From Amphiura filiformis (lineage: Eukaryota > Echinodermata > Ophiuroidea > Amphilepidida > Amphiuridae), in assembly GCF_039555335.1 (NCBI RefSeq), contig NW_027305499.1, positions 124,001-188,000 on the forward strand: a DNA stretch of 64,000 bases. The letters are read 5' to 3'. Shown here in pieces: positions 24,896 to 37,846 of the stretch (positions are counted from its first letter, which is position 1; every line of letters begins with the position of its first letter). The position numbers were made by a program, and so were the translations under genes. Below the pieces are notes generated by a model. It saw only the letters and a list, made by a program, of their open reading frames with translations, was not told the DNA's origin and made no database searches.

Positions 24896-25743
24896 CTCAA
24901 GTGAAGTGGATAGAGTCATTAAATGGATTGAAATTGGTCTGACTTTGAGCTTGTTTTGGAGTGGTTTTTGGTCCTGTTTGTACTACTTTTGAGTGTTTAA
25001 AAAAACCTTATTTTTATAAAACCAATTGATGCTAATTCTGCATTCAGACTAGAAAAAAGATGTCCAATTTTCAGACAGTGTATGTGTGTTTGCAGACACA
25101 TGCCCTGGCCTAGATAGTTCATCTCACCTCAAGATAAATGAATTAACGGTAGTGATGTCAAAATGTCAGCTCTGTATATGAGACTGATGAGATTGTGCAA
25201 CCTTAACAAAAAAGCATTATGCTGCCATTATGAGCACACCTTTTTAAGGAGCCTACTCAAGCCCTTAAATTTGGCAATTTCTGAAATCGTGGGGTTCCAG
25301 TCAACATCGGGGTTCCAGTCTTTACAGAACCTCCTCCAGTGACAATGTGTGCGCGCTTGAAGGAATTCCCCCATGATTGACATGATTACAATACATTCCT
25401 GTCACTCTTGTAGTCAATACTTTTCTTGTCTTCTGCAAATGTTCAGAAGACATTGAGACACAAAAATATGAAAAACATGTTTACTGTAGTACGGTACCGG
25501 TACTTAGTGTTTCTTACAAAGTGCCAAGTTCACCCGTATTGAAATACTGTCATGTTTGTCCAAACAAGGAATTTAGCGCATGCATAATCCGAGAATTCAG
25601 TGTTCGATTTACCAGAATAAAAAGTTACTTGCATTTGTGCAAATACCGTACCATAGAAAATCTACCTGCACAAAGTGAAAGTAACTTGCACACAAATGAA
25701 CCATAAAATAAAAAAGTTTATGTGCCGTGAAACTAATCATCTA

Positions 25744-26920
25744 GCTGGGTCATTCCACCAGGTTGGGACACAGTGTGTTACATGGACTATATCATTAAAA
25801 GTATCATTACAATTGAATCAAATGTTTAATGTAACATTAATTTGAGGGTGTACAAGTGTTTTAGAAGGTTTTAAATTATCATAAGTCACAATTTACTAAA
25901 AATATGATCAAAAATGTCTCATTTTGCCGTAACATTGACACGGTGTCAATGTTACGTCTGCAGTTTACTTTTTTACATTTTTCCAACACTTATATAAATA
26001 TGCAAATTAATGATGTGCACTTAATTGCAATACACACAATGCAACTAGAAACACAATTATGATTGCAGTCATTGCCTAAATACAGCAGAAACAGCAAGAA
26101 ATAGAAAAGTGTGAGTGCAGACGTAACATTGACACCGTGTCAATGGTACGTCTGCATTCACATTTTTCTATTCTTGCTGTTTCTGCTGTATTTGAATACC
26201 GACTACCATAACAATTACTTTTTTGTGTGTTGCCATTTGTCTTTTAGATAGTACATATAGTTATTTCACATTAATTACTTATTTAAGTGTTGCAAAGTAA
26301 GGAAGTTTGACGTAACATTTAATATTGACAAGGTGTTACATGGAAAATCCTCATTTTCTTTCCTAGCATTTCAAGACCTAAGTAAATAGTTATGCAAAAT
26401 CACTTCGTGTACAATTCACAACGTACACACTGCAACAAGAAATGCTTTAGTTGTGGTAGTCAGTCTCAAAATACAGCAGAAACAGCAGAAATTAAAAATG
26501 TGAGTGTGGTTGTGGTGTCAATGTTACATCTGCATTTAAAAATTTCTATTTCTTGCCATTTCTGCTGTAATTTGGGCACTGACTACCATTATAAAGGTAT
26601 TTCTAGTTGCACTGTGTGTATTGCAATTTAGTACACATTATTAATTTGCATATTTATATATTTAAGTGTTGGAAAAGTGTAAAAAAGAGAAATGCAGACG
26701 TAACATTGACACCGTGTCAATTTCATGTCAAAATGAGACATTTTTGATCATATTTTTGTAAAATTATAACTTACATAATTTCAAACGTTCTAAAACACTT
26801 GCACATCCTTAGATGAATGCTATATTAAACAATGGATTCAAATGTAATGATACTTTTAATGATATAGTCCATTAACACACTGTTAACACACTGTGTCCCA
26901 ACCTGGTGGAATTACCCAGC
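25744..26920. mobile_element. 1.2-kb nested-palindrome TIR element
   Basis: The ends GCTGGGTCATTCCACCAGGT and ACCTGGTGGAATTACCCAGC are inverted and flanked by TA on each side (25742-25743 and 26921-26922). The inverted arms extend more than 200 bp inward. Inside, the hairpin taacattgacaccgtgtcaa, with its mirror ttgacacggtgtcaatgtta, occurs at about 25930, 26120 and 26698. The word acagcagaaacagca and its inverse flank the central copy. It encodes no protein. Confidence 0.88.
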
Positions 26921-27155
26921 TATGAAAAGTAAAATTGGTGTCATTTCGTAAGGGATATTTATATTACTTCTTTGATGTTGAGGCACATTGTATGTTTCCG
27001 ATTCCAACTGTGTAAAATTTACGACTAAAATTCTACATGCACTTGTACATTTGAAAAGTTATAGGTGGTATATCGAACACTGTCCGAGATTTCTGAAATT
27101 GCGAAAGGGCTTAAAACATGCAGTGAAGTGACTTCACTAACTAAGTATATTACAG

Positions 27156-27548
27156 TACCGTAAACTGGGGTGACTTTGGACACTGGGGTGACTTTGGAGA
27201 CGCGTAGGAAAAACTATTATTTCATACAGGCTCTTTTACCAAAATATTTCTAAGAATAGTTTTGTATGTTGTTCACATGTGGTAATGTATGAAAATTACA
27301 AATGACTACCCGTATGTGGTATTGTGTTATCTTGCATGCTTTTCATAACTTTTTTGCTGCACCCAAAAAATACAGGACTTTTGTGGTGGTCAAACTTTTG
27401 ATACTCCACCGGAACATAACAAGGACAAACTTTGAACCCCCAAAATTATTGGAAAATAAAAGAAAATAAACTCAGAATTATAAAATAATTAATGACATTG
27501 ACAGTACAGCAAATTTCTCTAAAGGCAAAGCCACCCCGCTTTACGGTA
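27156..27548. mobile_element. TACCGTA-family TIR element (copy 3)
   Basis: The left end is taccgtaaactggggtgact, with ggggtgactttgga written twice. The right end carries the inverse (gccaccccgctttacggta). The doubled G-rich subterminal phrase and TACCGTA end match the architecture of the copies at 12394 and 19272. Confidence 0.85.
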
Positions 27549-27962
27549 GTATTACCACTTACATGTACTGATATCTTGTGGGGCGAGATCTAGTATTCTG
27601 TGTGAATGCCTACATCTACTGAATGGACCAAATTTTACACAAAAAACCTTCATGCTATGAGAACAACCTTACTGGTACATGCTTAGGTGTACACTAATTG
27701 GGGGAATGAATAAAAAATTTGCAATTTCAAATTCATGAGTGAGACTCATTTCTCCGCTCATTTCCCACATTCCCTGACATTAGGCAAAATATCTAATTCT
27801 CGATCATGAGAGCCAATATTTGCGGTGAGCATACTACGCAACAATCAAATGTTTAGCCCAAGGAGCAAACTCAGCTTTTGACAATTGAGCATTCATCACG
27901 GTCTTTGAAAACGATCGGCTCTAGAAGGTCCAGGTTTGGTCATGTAGGTCACGCGATTGTGT

Positions 27963-28225
27963 CATGGGTAGCGCTAAGTTGCTTTTGGGGGTCCCGGACC
28001 CACCAAAATAGAGTTCGGACCCCCTGTTTTTAAATTTTCTGCAAGTTCAGGGGTCCCTGCAGACCCCCAGTTTTTCAATCTAGTGCTATTGCAGACATAC
28101 TATTTATGCTGCATTTGTGCAACTGGGACTCACCAAACTCTACTCCGGACCCCCTACTTTTTAATTTTCTGCAAGTTCAGGGGTCCCTGCGGACACTGGA
28201 GTGTTTAGCTCTAGCGCTACTCCTG
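27963..28225. mobile_element. hAT-like element, TSD gattgtgt (plus-oriented copy)
   Basis: The ends CATGGGTAGCGCT and AGCGCTACTCCTG are inverted. Exact 8-bp duplications gattgtgt lie at 27955-27962 and 28226-28233. The interior is the inverse of the element at 23373-23610, and the phrase tctgcaagttcaggggtccc occurs twice. Confidence 0.93.
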
Positions 28226-28692
28226 GATTGTGTCATTCCATAGAAAGTACACTGACGCAACAGTACGCAGCAGGTACAAGTCCTCTCAATGCTCATGATC
28301 GAGAATTAGATATTTTATATACCCGATAGAGGGGGGAAAAATGAATAAATTATAATTCCATGTACGGTACATCATGTGTGAGACTCATAACAAATCGTAT
28401 TCTGTCGGTCGGACATCCGGGCATGAACCGGCTGACAATAGCACTGGAGTGAAAACAACATTCGCATTCACTGAACTCTGGAGTGTATCACAAGCTATCA
28501 CACACTATTGTGCCAGGTTCGACTCTCTGCAAAAAAAAAAAAAAAAATGCGATAAGTTGTTTTCACTCCAATGCATGAATAGATGTGATGTGGCCCCGAC
28601 CGAGAGAATAAAGAATATTTTGTAATTCCATATTATATTGCGAAACTCATCCCAACACAAATTCTAGCACAGGCATAAAACAGGTGGTATAC

Positions 28693-29322
28693 CTCGCGGA
28701 TTTTATTCCTCCTTGTTTTTGTTTGTTCGTCATCTGGGTCACCATCTGATTCCTCTATAACACCTTTCTCTTCTATATGTTGCCTTGCTTTGTCTTTTTC
28801 CTCTTCTCGTTTTCTTAACTCCTCCTCCTTCTGTTTCCGTTGGAAGTCCTCCTTATCTTTCTCAACTTCCTGTTTAATTTCATGATGATCGTCACCAACT
28901 TGTGGTGGTTCGTTTACTCTTTCTTCACTTTCACCTGCCTTTTTGACAGGTGGGTTTATTGCTTCCCTGGCTTTTTCTAAAGCCTGTTCTTGCTGTATAA
29001 GTAATTCCAGTTTTCTTTGATCATCTCGTTTGTGAAGTTCGTGATCCTCGATATCATGACCAAAGTCTATTGCTCCTTGTCCTGCTGGTACTAAATCCAT
29101 GGGACGAGGTCTGAACAGTTCTTGCGGTGAGTCTACAAATGAGTTAACCCGATCGGGTAGTAAAAACATCGCACTATAACATAAACTTATGAAAACTAGA
29201 CCTATTAGACATAACACATATTTTTCTGTAGTTCTTAGTGCTACTCTTCCGCCCGAAACGGGTACAGGAACACCGTTTACATAGCGTTGATGCAAGGGTA
29301 AAATCGGCCTGTTCGTCGCCAT
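28693..29322 (-). CDS. MAN1A: Class I alpha-1,2-mannosidase (MAN1A type), coding exon 1
   Basis: This exon encodes residues 1-210. The start is the ATG at 29322 (caaaATGg, a good Kozak context). A type II membrane layout is clear: a cytosolic tail of about 34 residues, one membrane segment at about residues 35-56 (YVLCLIGLVFISLCYSAMFL), then a luminal stem rich in Glu, Lys and Gln. The stem contains likely coiled-coil runs such as KEDFQRKQKEEELRKREEEK. The exon ends NKIRE before donor gtatac and joins in frame to MMLHAW of exon 2, matching the animal Golgi mannosidase IA/IB junction. The enzyme removes alpha-1,2-mannose from N-glycans in the Golgi. The catalytic residues lie in exons not seen here. 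Confidence 0.93.
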
Positions 29323-29593
29323 TTTGCTCAGCTGTGTCACTAATGTCTGGGTTGCCAGCCTGATATTGAGTTAGTGAACCTGAAGTTGACGTGTCAAATT
29401 CCTATGCGCAGGAGCCTCAATAAACTCGAGCATAAAATAATATCGAGTGTGATCCTCTCCCGGGGATCCTCTTGGCTCTTTTTATGTTATTTTAAGTAGA
29501 TATCCACTAAAAAAGACCTATTCCCAAAATGTCAGTTGATTCCGATTTTGCGTTTGCGAGTTATGCATGATTATGTCATGTGTATCATAATAA
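29323..29593 (-). promoter_or_regulatory. 5' flank of the mannosidase gene, with a partial element copy
   Basis: The first 140 bp upstream of the ATG are unique-looking and GC-moderate, and would hold the 5' UTR and core promoter. No TATA box is obvious. From 29466 to about 29583 the sequence is an inverted copy of 29812-29930, the right half of the adjacent TTAA element, so mobile DNA comes within about 145 bp of the start codon. Confidence 0.5.
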
Positions 29594-29938
29594 TTAAAGG
29601 GGCACTTCGTGATCCACAGCCTCATCCCCCACTTTTCTCAAAAAAAGTTGAGATTTTTATATCACTGGAAACCTCTGGCTACATAATGTTTATGTACAAA
29701 ATATTTCTTGCAGATTAATTCGTTTAGCAAAGATATCGTGAAATTTGAATTTCGTTCTGGTGCACCAGAACGAAATTACAACGTATTGTCTATGGAGCAG
29801 TGTAATACACATAATCATGCATAACTCGCAAACGCAATATCGGAATCAACTGAAATTTTGGGAATATGCTTTTTTCGTGGATATGTACTGAAAAATGTCA
29901 TAAAAAGAGGATGCTAGGATCACGAAATACTCCTTTAA
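29594..29938. mobile_element. TTAA-bounded element with cttcgtgatcc ends
   Basis: The ends TTAAAGGGGCACTTCGTGAT and ATCACGAAATACTCCTTTAA are inverted and bounded by TTAA. A perfect 30-bp palindrome (aatttcgttctggtg and its inverse) lies at 29748-29777. The right half is also present inverted at 29466-29583, so together they form a large hairpin. Confidence 0.8.
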
Positions 29939-32614
29939 GAACGTAAATCCAATTTGACGATATTTTTGCTAAATGATTGCAGATTTTTTTTTTCATTTCA
30001 CTTTATTTAGGCCCGTATATTTTGGTGACCAAGGATAAACTTACACAACAAAGTATAATAAAGCACATTAATTTCTACTGTGATCATCATGATCACAGTA
30101 GAAATTAATTTACAAAGTGTTACAGAGAGAGAGAGAAAGAAGAAGAAAAAAAACAGATATAATATTTAACACCTACATAAAAACATCGTCTATAGTGCTC
30201 TTGTTCTCCTTCTAATATAATATATTTTTATTCATTTCAGCCATGTTCTGTATAGTGAGACTAAAACATGAATCAGATGAGCTCATAAAGATACAGAGGG
30301 CAGTCTAACGCTCCTAGAAAAATCTCTAAATTACACGATGATTAATTGGACATTTCGGCAACGGGATGTCGTGTTTATGTTATCGTGTAATTTTAGGACA
30401 CGTATCTGAGGACGCTCTTCCCCTGACACTCCCACTCTGTCCCAGTGCATACCTGGATAGTTACCAAAGCGGTTGTTCAAATTGAGGCTAAATACTAATT
30501 CCAAAGGATCCTGTAGTTTTTTAGTGGGGATCTAATACACTTCGCCATTGCCCAAAATTGAGAACAGAATTATGGCTTTAGAATTCCTGTCCTGACTTTT
30601 AAAAATCACCGAATTGCGAAACTAGGATAGGAATCAATCAAAGTAGACTCGAAAATCAGATTGAATTTGAATCATGCAGGCCCCTCAACCCTCAATTATA
30701 TTCATCACATTACGATCAGAAAAAGTATAGTTTGACCTACCTCTGATTTGCAATTTTCGGCTCTTGGCCTACTACGGGGTAAAACAAAATGAAATCTCGG
30801 CTCCACTAATTTTGGTCTCAAATTGTTCCGCTTGGCTGAACAGCATTTTAAACAAAGACTAGTTTGATCACGGTTATCAATATCATGAAAGCCATTTCGT
30901 GATCCACAGTTTGTTTTTCTATTTTATTGATCTCATGTGCATTTGCTGTCTACCGAAGAAAGTAAAACTGTTTAAGGGGAATAATACCCTGATTTTCATC
31001 AGTACCCCTCTTCTTTTTTTTCTTGCAAATTTATGAAGTACCGGTACATAAATATGTTCATCACCTCATGTCCTGAACTTATAAAATATCTCTACATACA
31101 AAGTGCTTTTAAACCATTTTAGTAAGTCATTTTAGCCCTATATATTTTTTGTTTACTGTATCCTAGTAACTCAAATGTGTGTTTCATAACAAACCATAAT
31201 TTATTCTATTCAACATGTTCAAGTAGTGTACATGAATAGAATACCGGTACATTAAATCCTTTGTTATACTCTCTATAGAAAATCTAGTGGTGCATGCAAA
31301 ATAACAGTTAATAGTAACACTGAATAAATTAAATAAACACTTACACAATGGATGCATAGTCATTAGTCAATTTAATACTATAATGTGTTGTTAGGAGAAG
31401 AAAAGGCTATTAGGTCACCGTATGTCAGGTTATAGGTCAATTGGGTCAGGTCAAATTGAAGCATCCATTTTAAATACACATGTGAGAGTCTGTGATATCA
31501 TAATGAGGCATAATTTTGATATTCTGTCTTTAACTGGATATATATCGAGAAGTGCAAGGGGATATAGGCCTACTAATATACCTTGGGATGTAAATGGTGA
31601 GTACAATTTAGAATGCCTAGTTGAGATGGATTTCACAAATAAATATAAAATAGTTACCAAAATCACACTAAGCTTACGGAAAACTACCCAATATGGTGGT
31701 ATAGGTGACAAGAAATACAAATTTTTTCAACATTGCTGTAGTATGGTTGTGGTAACCTGTTACCTATGGCTTAATTAAGTTTCAGTGAAATAATGTTGCA
31801 AGTTAAAAATACAAAATATAGCTCAACATTGAAAATAGAAGCATTTTAACCAGTTCCTTTTTTGATAGGTGTGGAGCACCAAGTTCATGAAGTCATAAAA
31901 GAAATCAGGAACCGCTTATTCCCATTTTACATATCAACTTTATTTCCCTAATGTGTTAGCAACACATATCCAAAATTTTAACGAAATCCGTTGATAGTAA
32001 GCTTTCCAAAATGAAGTGAATTTAAAACATCAGTGATGTACCACCTTTTGGCTTCTACCTATAAAAGCATGTAAGCTACATTGATACCGATGCCACCAAT
32101 AAAACGAGAAGATTTGCCCCTTCATTTTGCATATCACTTTGTCCATTTTTTTTTTTTTGTAATTTCTTCACAAAAGGCAAAAAAAAAAAAAAAAAAATTC
32201 AATGGGTGTAGTAGGCCTACCCCCTTAATGCATTTTGTTATTTTTACCTCTTGAATTGAACGAAATAGAATTGATGTTTTTAGTATTGTGAATTTGTGAT
32301 ATGGTGTTATCTACTAAAGACCAAAATTAAAATTTCTAGATATTGCGGCATTTTCTTAATCTTGTGCTAGGCCTATAAATATTTATGTTGTATATTTGTT
32401 AATATTATATATTACATTACTTGTGTATTCAAATTGTATTAATCATTACAAATTATTGTTAATACATGATTTCGTTCATATTCTTGCAATTTACTTTAAT
32501 TATTTCTTATTAATATATTTAATGAATTACTGTACTCAATGTTAATATTGTATATGATGTATATGTTATTGATTGATGAATAAACTTGAACTTGAACTTG
32601 AAAGGTTAGACCTG
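29939..32614. other. Gene-free stretch with a possible LINE tail
   Basis: No confident coding region. A plus-strand frame at 31422-31778 includes DIIMRHNFDILSLTG, which faintly resembles a LINE endonuclease N-terminus. At about 32576-32602, aataaacttgaacttgaact looks like the repeated tail of a non-LTR element. Both hints are weak. Confidence 0.35.
30067..30109. repeat. Perfect 43-nt hairpin
   Basis: Two 21-bp arms, attaatttctactgtgatca(t) and its exact inverse, are separated by a single C. It is not inside any recognised element. Confidence 0.92.
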
Positions 32615-32910
32615 GTAAGAGTTATTTGAATGGCTCCACATTATTCCTCATTTCAGCGTGCTTTCATAGTGAAGAATATTATTACTGGTTGACACGAATC
32701 TATGGAGAAGTGCAGAAAAGAATTAGAAGACAGCTTCCAAGAGCAAGGAGTATCCCATGCAAAAACATACTATAACTTCCAATGTTTCAAAATTTGATAT
32801 GGGCAGTTACAGAATGGATCCATTCCAGGTGTTAAGTTCATTTACGATGGGGCTTCACCTCACACTGCCATACTCGTAAGGCAGAAACTTCAGGAACTAT
32901 CTTTCTAAAA
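32615..32910 (+). pseudogene. Degenerate mariner/Tc1-like transposase fragment
   Basis: Broken plus-strand frames read SSFQRAFIVKN and then a VQKRIRRQLPRARSIP-like helix-turn-helix segment. After a gap comes FIYDGASPHTAILVRQKLQE, which matches the D-G-A-(T/S)-P-H-T motif around the second catalytic Asp of mariner transposases. The central catalytic part and the C-terminus are missing. No inverted termini were identified. Confidence 0.7.
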
Positions 32911-34616
32911 GTAGGCCTACATGTAAAGCAATATCAAGGGGGTGACACTAAATTCACGGTTGTTCTATTAGCAACGCAAAATCTATGAAAAATTCAGCTG
33001 GTTTACTAGCTAGAAAGTGAGGCCAGTTATCGATCCGTTATAGCTCGTTATGAATAATTCATGTTCGACCCCTTGGATCATGTTAATTGAGTTTGGCAAA
33101 TAACAACGTTGTTAGTTTTGCGAACTTTGCCTGTTCAATGAGAGTATAGCGCGCCCCAATACATCTGGGCACAAAACAGGCGAAAACGATCCAGTTTAAT
33201 GAAATGGCGGACGGGTATTCCCATCAGGCACCAGTGATATGTTTTTTCAAAGAAAGTCTACTAATTTGATATGAAATGACATTTTGCTATAGCAAAGTCA
33301 AAATTAGGACTTGCTGTCAACAATATGAAGGAAATATGTGACAGAGGCAAGGTGGGAAATACAAGTTAAGTTATAATAACCTTTGATACCCGACCTGACC
33401 TTCCATCATGGCGCCTTATTCGTCTTTATGTATTTCTATTATGCTCTCAAGTAAAATAAAATACCAATCTGCATTGAGCAGACAATGTTACTTGGCTCCC
33501 AGCATGAATTATTGATTTTATACGGAAGTAAAGAAATGCATAGTGTATGTGCAAGCCGTACAACAAAGGCAACAATATTTACGGTAAATCTGAATAGTGG
33601 TCATATGTTGACATATCATGTGTTCGGGAAATCACGTGGCAACATTTTAAGATTTCAGGCTTGTTTACTAGTTAATTGCCATTTGTACTCTTTATTATTT
33701 ATCTTTGTTAATTAACATATATTTTAAATGCTGATAAATCGTGGTTGGCTACCCATGATATCTGTTAAATTCAATGTTTTATGAATATAATTCTACCACG
33801 CAGAGGGGGTCACGCAGCAGAATTTCACATCACCTGACTTAGCTACATTTCGAAGCTCTGCTCTTCAAATTCATGTAAATTTCAAAGTTTATACATTTAA
33901 TATATTTAATATGATACTAATTTTTGTTATAACCAACTGGTACACGAAATATACTAGCTTATTACCTATACAGAAAGGTGATTATCAGCCTTCACTCAGC
34001 AAATTGACATGCCCGGCATATGCAGCCATTCTCCGTCTGGATAACATGACTGTCGCCCTCAATACGTCTGGGCACAAATTTAAATAACAATACGCTATTT
34101 ACATATCAATGCGGCCTCATGCTAATTAAAGCTGCCCCATCCAGGAGATCATCCTTGGCAATATTATGTTATGTAGACTGAAATGAAAAAAAAAAATGAT
34201 TGAGTGCGTATGCAATAAATAGTTCAAGCAGTGAACCTATTCATCTTGTGTTGTGTAAGTGAAACTATAATTACGACGATCTTCGTTTAAATGACAATAG
34301 CTTCCAGATGCTTCAACCAATTATCTTCAGATTATTAGATCAATAAGTTAACATATGCCCCTTTTTATTTATAGTACATTTAATAGTGTCCTATTAATTA
34401 GCAATTAGGCCTATTATATTTGATATATTTTTGAAAATGTCGCATATCCCGGTACCAATCATTTTGATACACCCTGAATCTACTGAAGATAACTCAAATT
34501 AAATGCATGTTGTCATTTTTTCGTCTCTTATATTTTAGCTTATAGAACCGTGTTAGTTGTGCAATTATATGGCGGTCAAAGATAAACATTTTTTAAGCAA
34601 GCAGTAAATAGTTAAC
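32911..34616. other. Gene-free stretch
   Basis: AT-rich DNA. The phrase ata(c)gtctgggcacaaa occurs at about 33163 and 34062, so some shared repeat content is likely. No element borders were found. Confidence 0.35.
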
Positions 34617-35483
<867 letters not shown>

Positions 35484-35746
35484 TGGTCAGATGATAGAAA
35501 CTGGGTAATGGTGTATGGATCTGCCAACAGAGGCAAGCTGGTGCCGGTGTTGGTATACTCGTGTCCAAATTCATCTACAAATGCCTGCCGAGTGTAGAAG
35601 TCATCACTGAGAGAATCCTATTATATGCAACATTTCACCATCGTATATGCTCCTACTGAATGTTCATCATCTGCAGCAAAGGAAGACCTCTCTCTTTGAC
35701 CATCTGGACCAAGTAAAGAAATATAATATCCATATATACCGTGTAC
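35484..35746 (+). pseudogene. Non-LTR retrotransposon A, endonuclease part 1
   Basis: The plus-strand translation in shifting frames reads an AGVGILVSKFIYKCLPSVE-like segment, then YATFHHRIYAPTE or TIVYAPTE, then HLDQVKKYNIHI. These match the APE-type endonuclease of LINEs around the Y-A-P-T motif. The reading stops at 35746, where the 6.4-kb element begins, and resumes at 42180 with VLGDFNARVG. Confidence 0.78.
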
Positions 35747-36544
35747 GGAAAGTAAATACCCCCCCCCCCTTTATATTTAAGGTAAAAAAGTGATGGAAAA
35801 TCGTAGAAACTTACCAATACTTTAGTTTTTTTTTTTTTTTGCTTTTCTGATCTGATATTGTTGTCGCCATCGTGTTCAAATACAACTGGGTTTTTTGTAC
35901 CCTCTAATATATTAATGCTGTCTTAATACCGCTCTAGATCATTTTTGTCGGAAAATGCATATTCTTGGCCATTTTGGACCTCATTTTGGACGCCATTTTG
36001 AATTTGAAACATATGAATGGCATAGTTTGGGTACACATAGGGCCTGCACTTTGGCTCGACATTTGAAAGGGGCGTGAATTCATTTTTGGATACGCCCCTA
36101 TTATAATTAGGTAATACTCGACATTCCCTATTATGTATATACATGTACCACATGTAGTAAATCTGTCTGCTTTATCTGTATTGTGCCGTTCTTAAGCAAA
36201 CAGTTAAACACGATTTCATCAAACATTATAACAATAGCTCTTTTACAGTGTGCAATCATCCTGGGCAATAATTTGGCAATAATAGAGGATGTGCGTGAAA
36301 TTATTGATTGGCTCCATACAAATGATTTGAACCGGTGTCCTTCACCGTAATCATGGCGCAATGCAGTGCATTCAATCAAACGTTGTCGTCAACCTATTTG
36401 ATCGTATAGTGCATTTGTTATGTGTGTGAGACGAGCTGTCGCGGTAGATTGCAATAGCTTGTAATCATGCTTTTGTTGAATGAATTTGAGTACTCCGCCA
36501 TATTTACGGTATGCTACGTCATAATCTAGGTGATTATTTGCATT

Positions 36545-37340
36545 GGATGTCTTGAATACGCTGGCGAAGTTGTGTAATAATCGGACTAATGCTATAACAG
36601 TAGGTGAATACAAGTATTGAATATAGGCCTATCGCGTTGCAAAGCCCAATTCAGTGATCCCAGCGAAAGTGAAAAAAAAATCAAATTGTTACTTTTATAA
36701 AATATTTTAATGAAAAAATTGGCAAAAACCCAAGAAAACGGCAGTATCGACGAAGTTGAAGCCCCATTCAAATAGGCCTACATGTAGCTAATTTATATAT
36801 TGTCTGTAATTACAGATTCACGTAAATGCATTATTTTTGTCTTAAATAGGCCTACACGGCTTTTGGCTGAACCACTAGCAGAAGACACCAAATTGATGTT
36901 TTATGACCTTTGACATTCTTTTGTGGCGAGTGACATGGTCAGTTCAATTCACGCCGCGTGTCCTTGACAGGTTTGACTCTGCTTCAGTGGTCATGAAAGA
37001 ATTCAAAAGATAACCTCTGCCCCAATAATCCCAAGCAATTGTCTGAAACTGCTTTTCGGATGATGTATCATAAGAACTCAGTCGTCAAATGATGATAGTC
37101 ATATAATAACCAAAAGATTATTACTGACTACTATATCATTGAAGACTGAGTTCCGCAGGACAAAATCTGAATTTTGATGATTTTTACGATCGTCCGGATG
37201 AAAAAATCACTGAATGGGCCGTTAGTTCCCTCCTCTCCTTACCTTGGCAATATGAATCAAAGAAAAATAAAGAAAAAAATAAATAAAACAAGAAAAAAAA
37301 AAGACAAAGAAAAGAAACAATAAAAGAAAAACAAATATGA
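36545..37340. repeat. Left inverted arm of the 6.4-kb element
   Basis: The segment from gtcttgaatacgctggcg through gtgatcccagcgaaagtgaa, aattcaaaagataacctctg and attttgatgatttttacgat appears in reverse complement at 40300-41360. Apart from the MITE inserted in the right arm, the order is collinear. A third shortened relative is at 13185-13425. Confidence 0.85.
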
Positions 37341-37374
37341 AAAGTTTGAACAATATTTGGTTTATAAAATTAAT

Positions 37375-37480
37375 GTGACCGTGATGAGGCTCGAACTCAC
37401 CACCTTCCGATTTAAAGTTCGAAGCGCTCGTGAACAAAATTCTGATGCCTTACCAAGTGAGCTGTGCTCCTGAGATACGA
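37375..37480 (-). repeat. tRNA-derived relic (SINE head or tRNA pseudogene)
   Basis: On the minus strand a pol III A box-like agctcacttggtaagg is followed about 50 bp later by a B box-like gagttcgagcctc. The outer ends do not pair into a good acceptor stem, and an anticodon arm is not convincing. This favours a SINE head or a decayed tRNA over a working gene. Confidence 0.55.
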
Positions 37481-37846
37481 AATAAAAATAAAATAATGCA
37501 CTGTATGTATACCTGCTTGTGTCGGTAATTGATTTGCTCATATTCCATAATGGTACAGTGCAACAGAGCAAAAATGCCCATAATTTAAAAGCTATATAAT
37601 TTATGAACAATATACACTACACATAAAAATACTAATACAAGGGCATTTCAACATAAGAATCCAAACAATTTTAATTGTACCAACATGCACAGCTTTGTCC
37701 TTATATCACATTTGGGTTTTTAACAAAATGTTATCAAACCTCTACAGTGATTGGCAGCTGCACAAGGCATCTCTTTGATAGCTGATAATGGCCATCCATT
37801 CAGCAAGTGGCTACTAACTGACCTTGACAGGCTTGAATGAGCAATC

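Larger units (their letters stand above)
22156..28692 (-). other. MAN1A: Intron 1 of the mannosidase gene
   Basis: This 6.5-kb intron is bounded by donor gag|gtatac and acceptor cag|atg, phase 0. It carries at least five transposable elements with clear borders (23373, 23949, 25744, 27156, 27963), a 67-bp tandem duplication and a 24-bp palindrome. The remaining stretches (22382-22610, 24904-25741, 26923-27155, 27549-27954, 28234-28692) are AT-rich and show no exon. A copy of a dispersed repeat shared with 39510-39625 and 62955-63075 lies at about 22535-22610. Confidence 0.85.

Noticed and set aside
25744..26920. CRISPR-like array from the repeated gacaccgtgtc hairpins
   Set aside because: Repeats are in mirrored orientation, irregularly spaced, within a TIR element of an animal genome.
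31422..31778. 118-residue plus-strand frame as a gene
   Set aside because: Only a faint LINE-endonuclease resemblance in one stretch, with no supporting neighbours; kept as a hint, not called.
37375..37480. Functional tRNA gene on the minus strand
   Set aside because: A and B box-like words are present, but the acceptor ends do not pair and the anticodon arm is not convincing.
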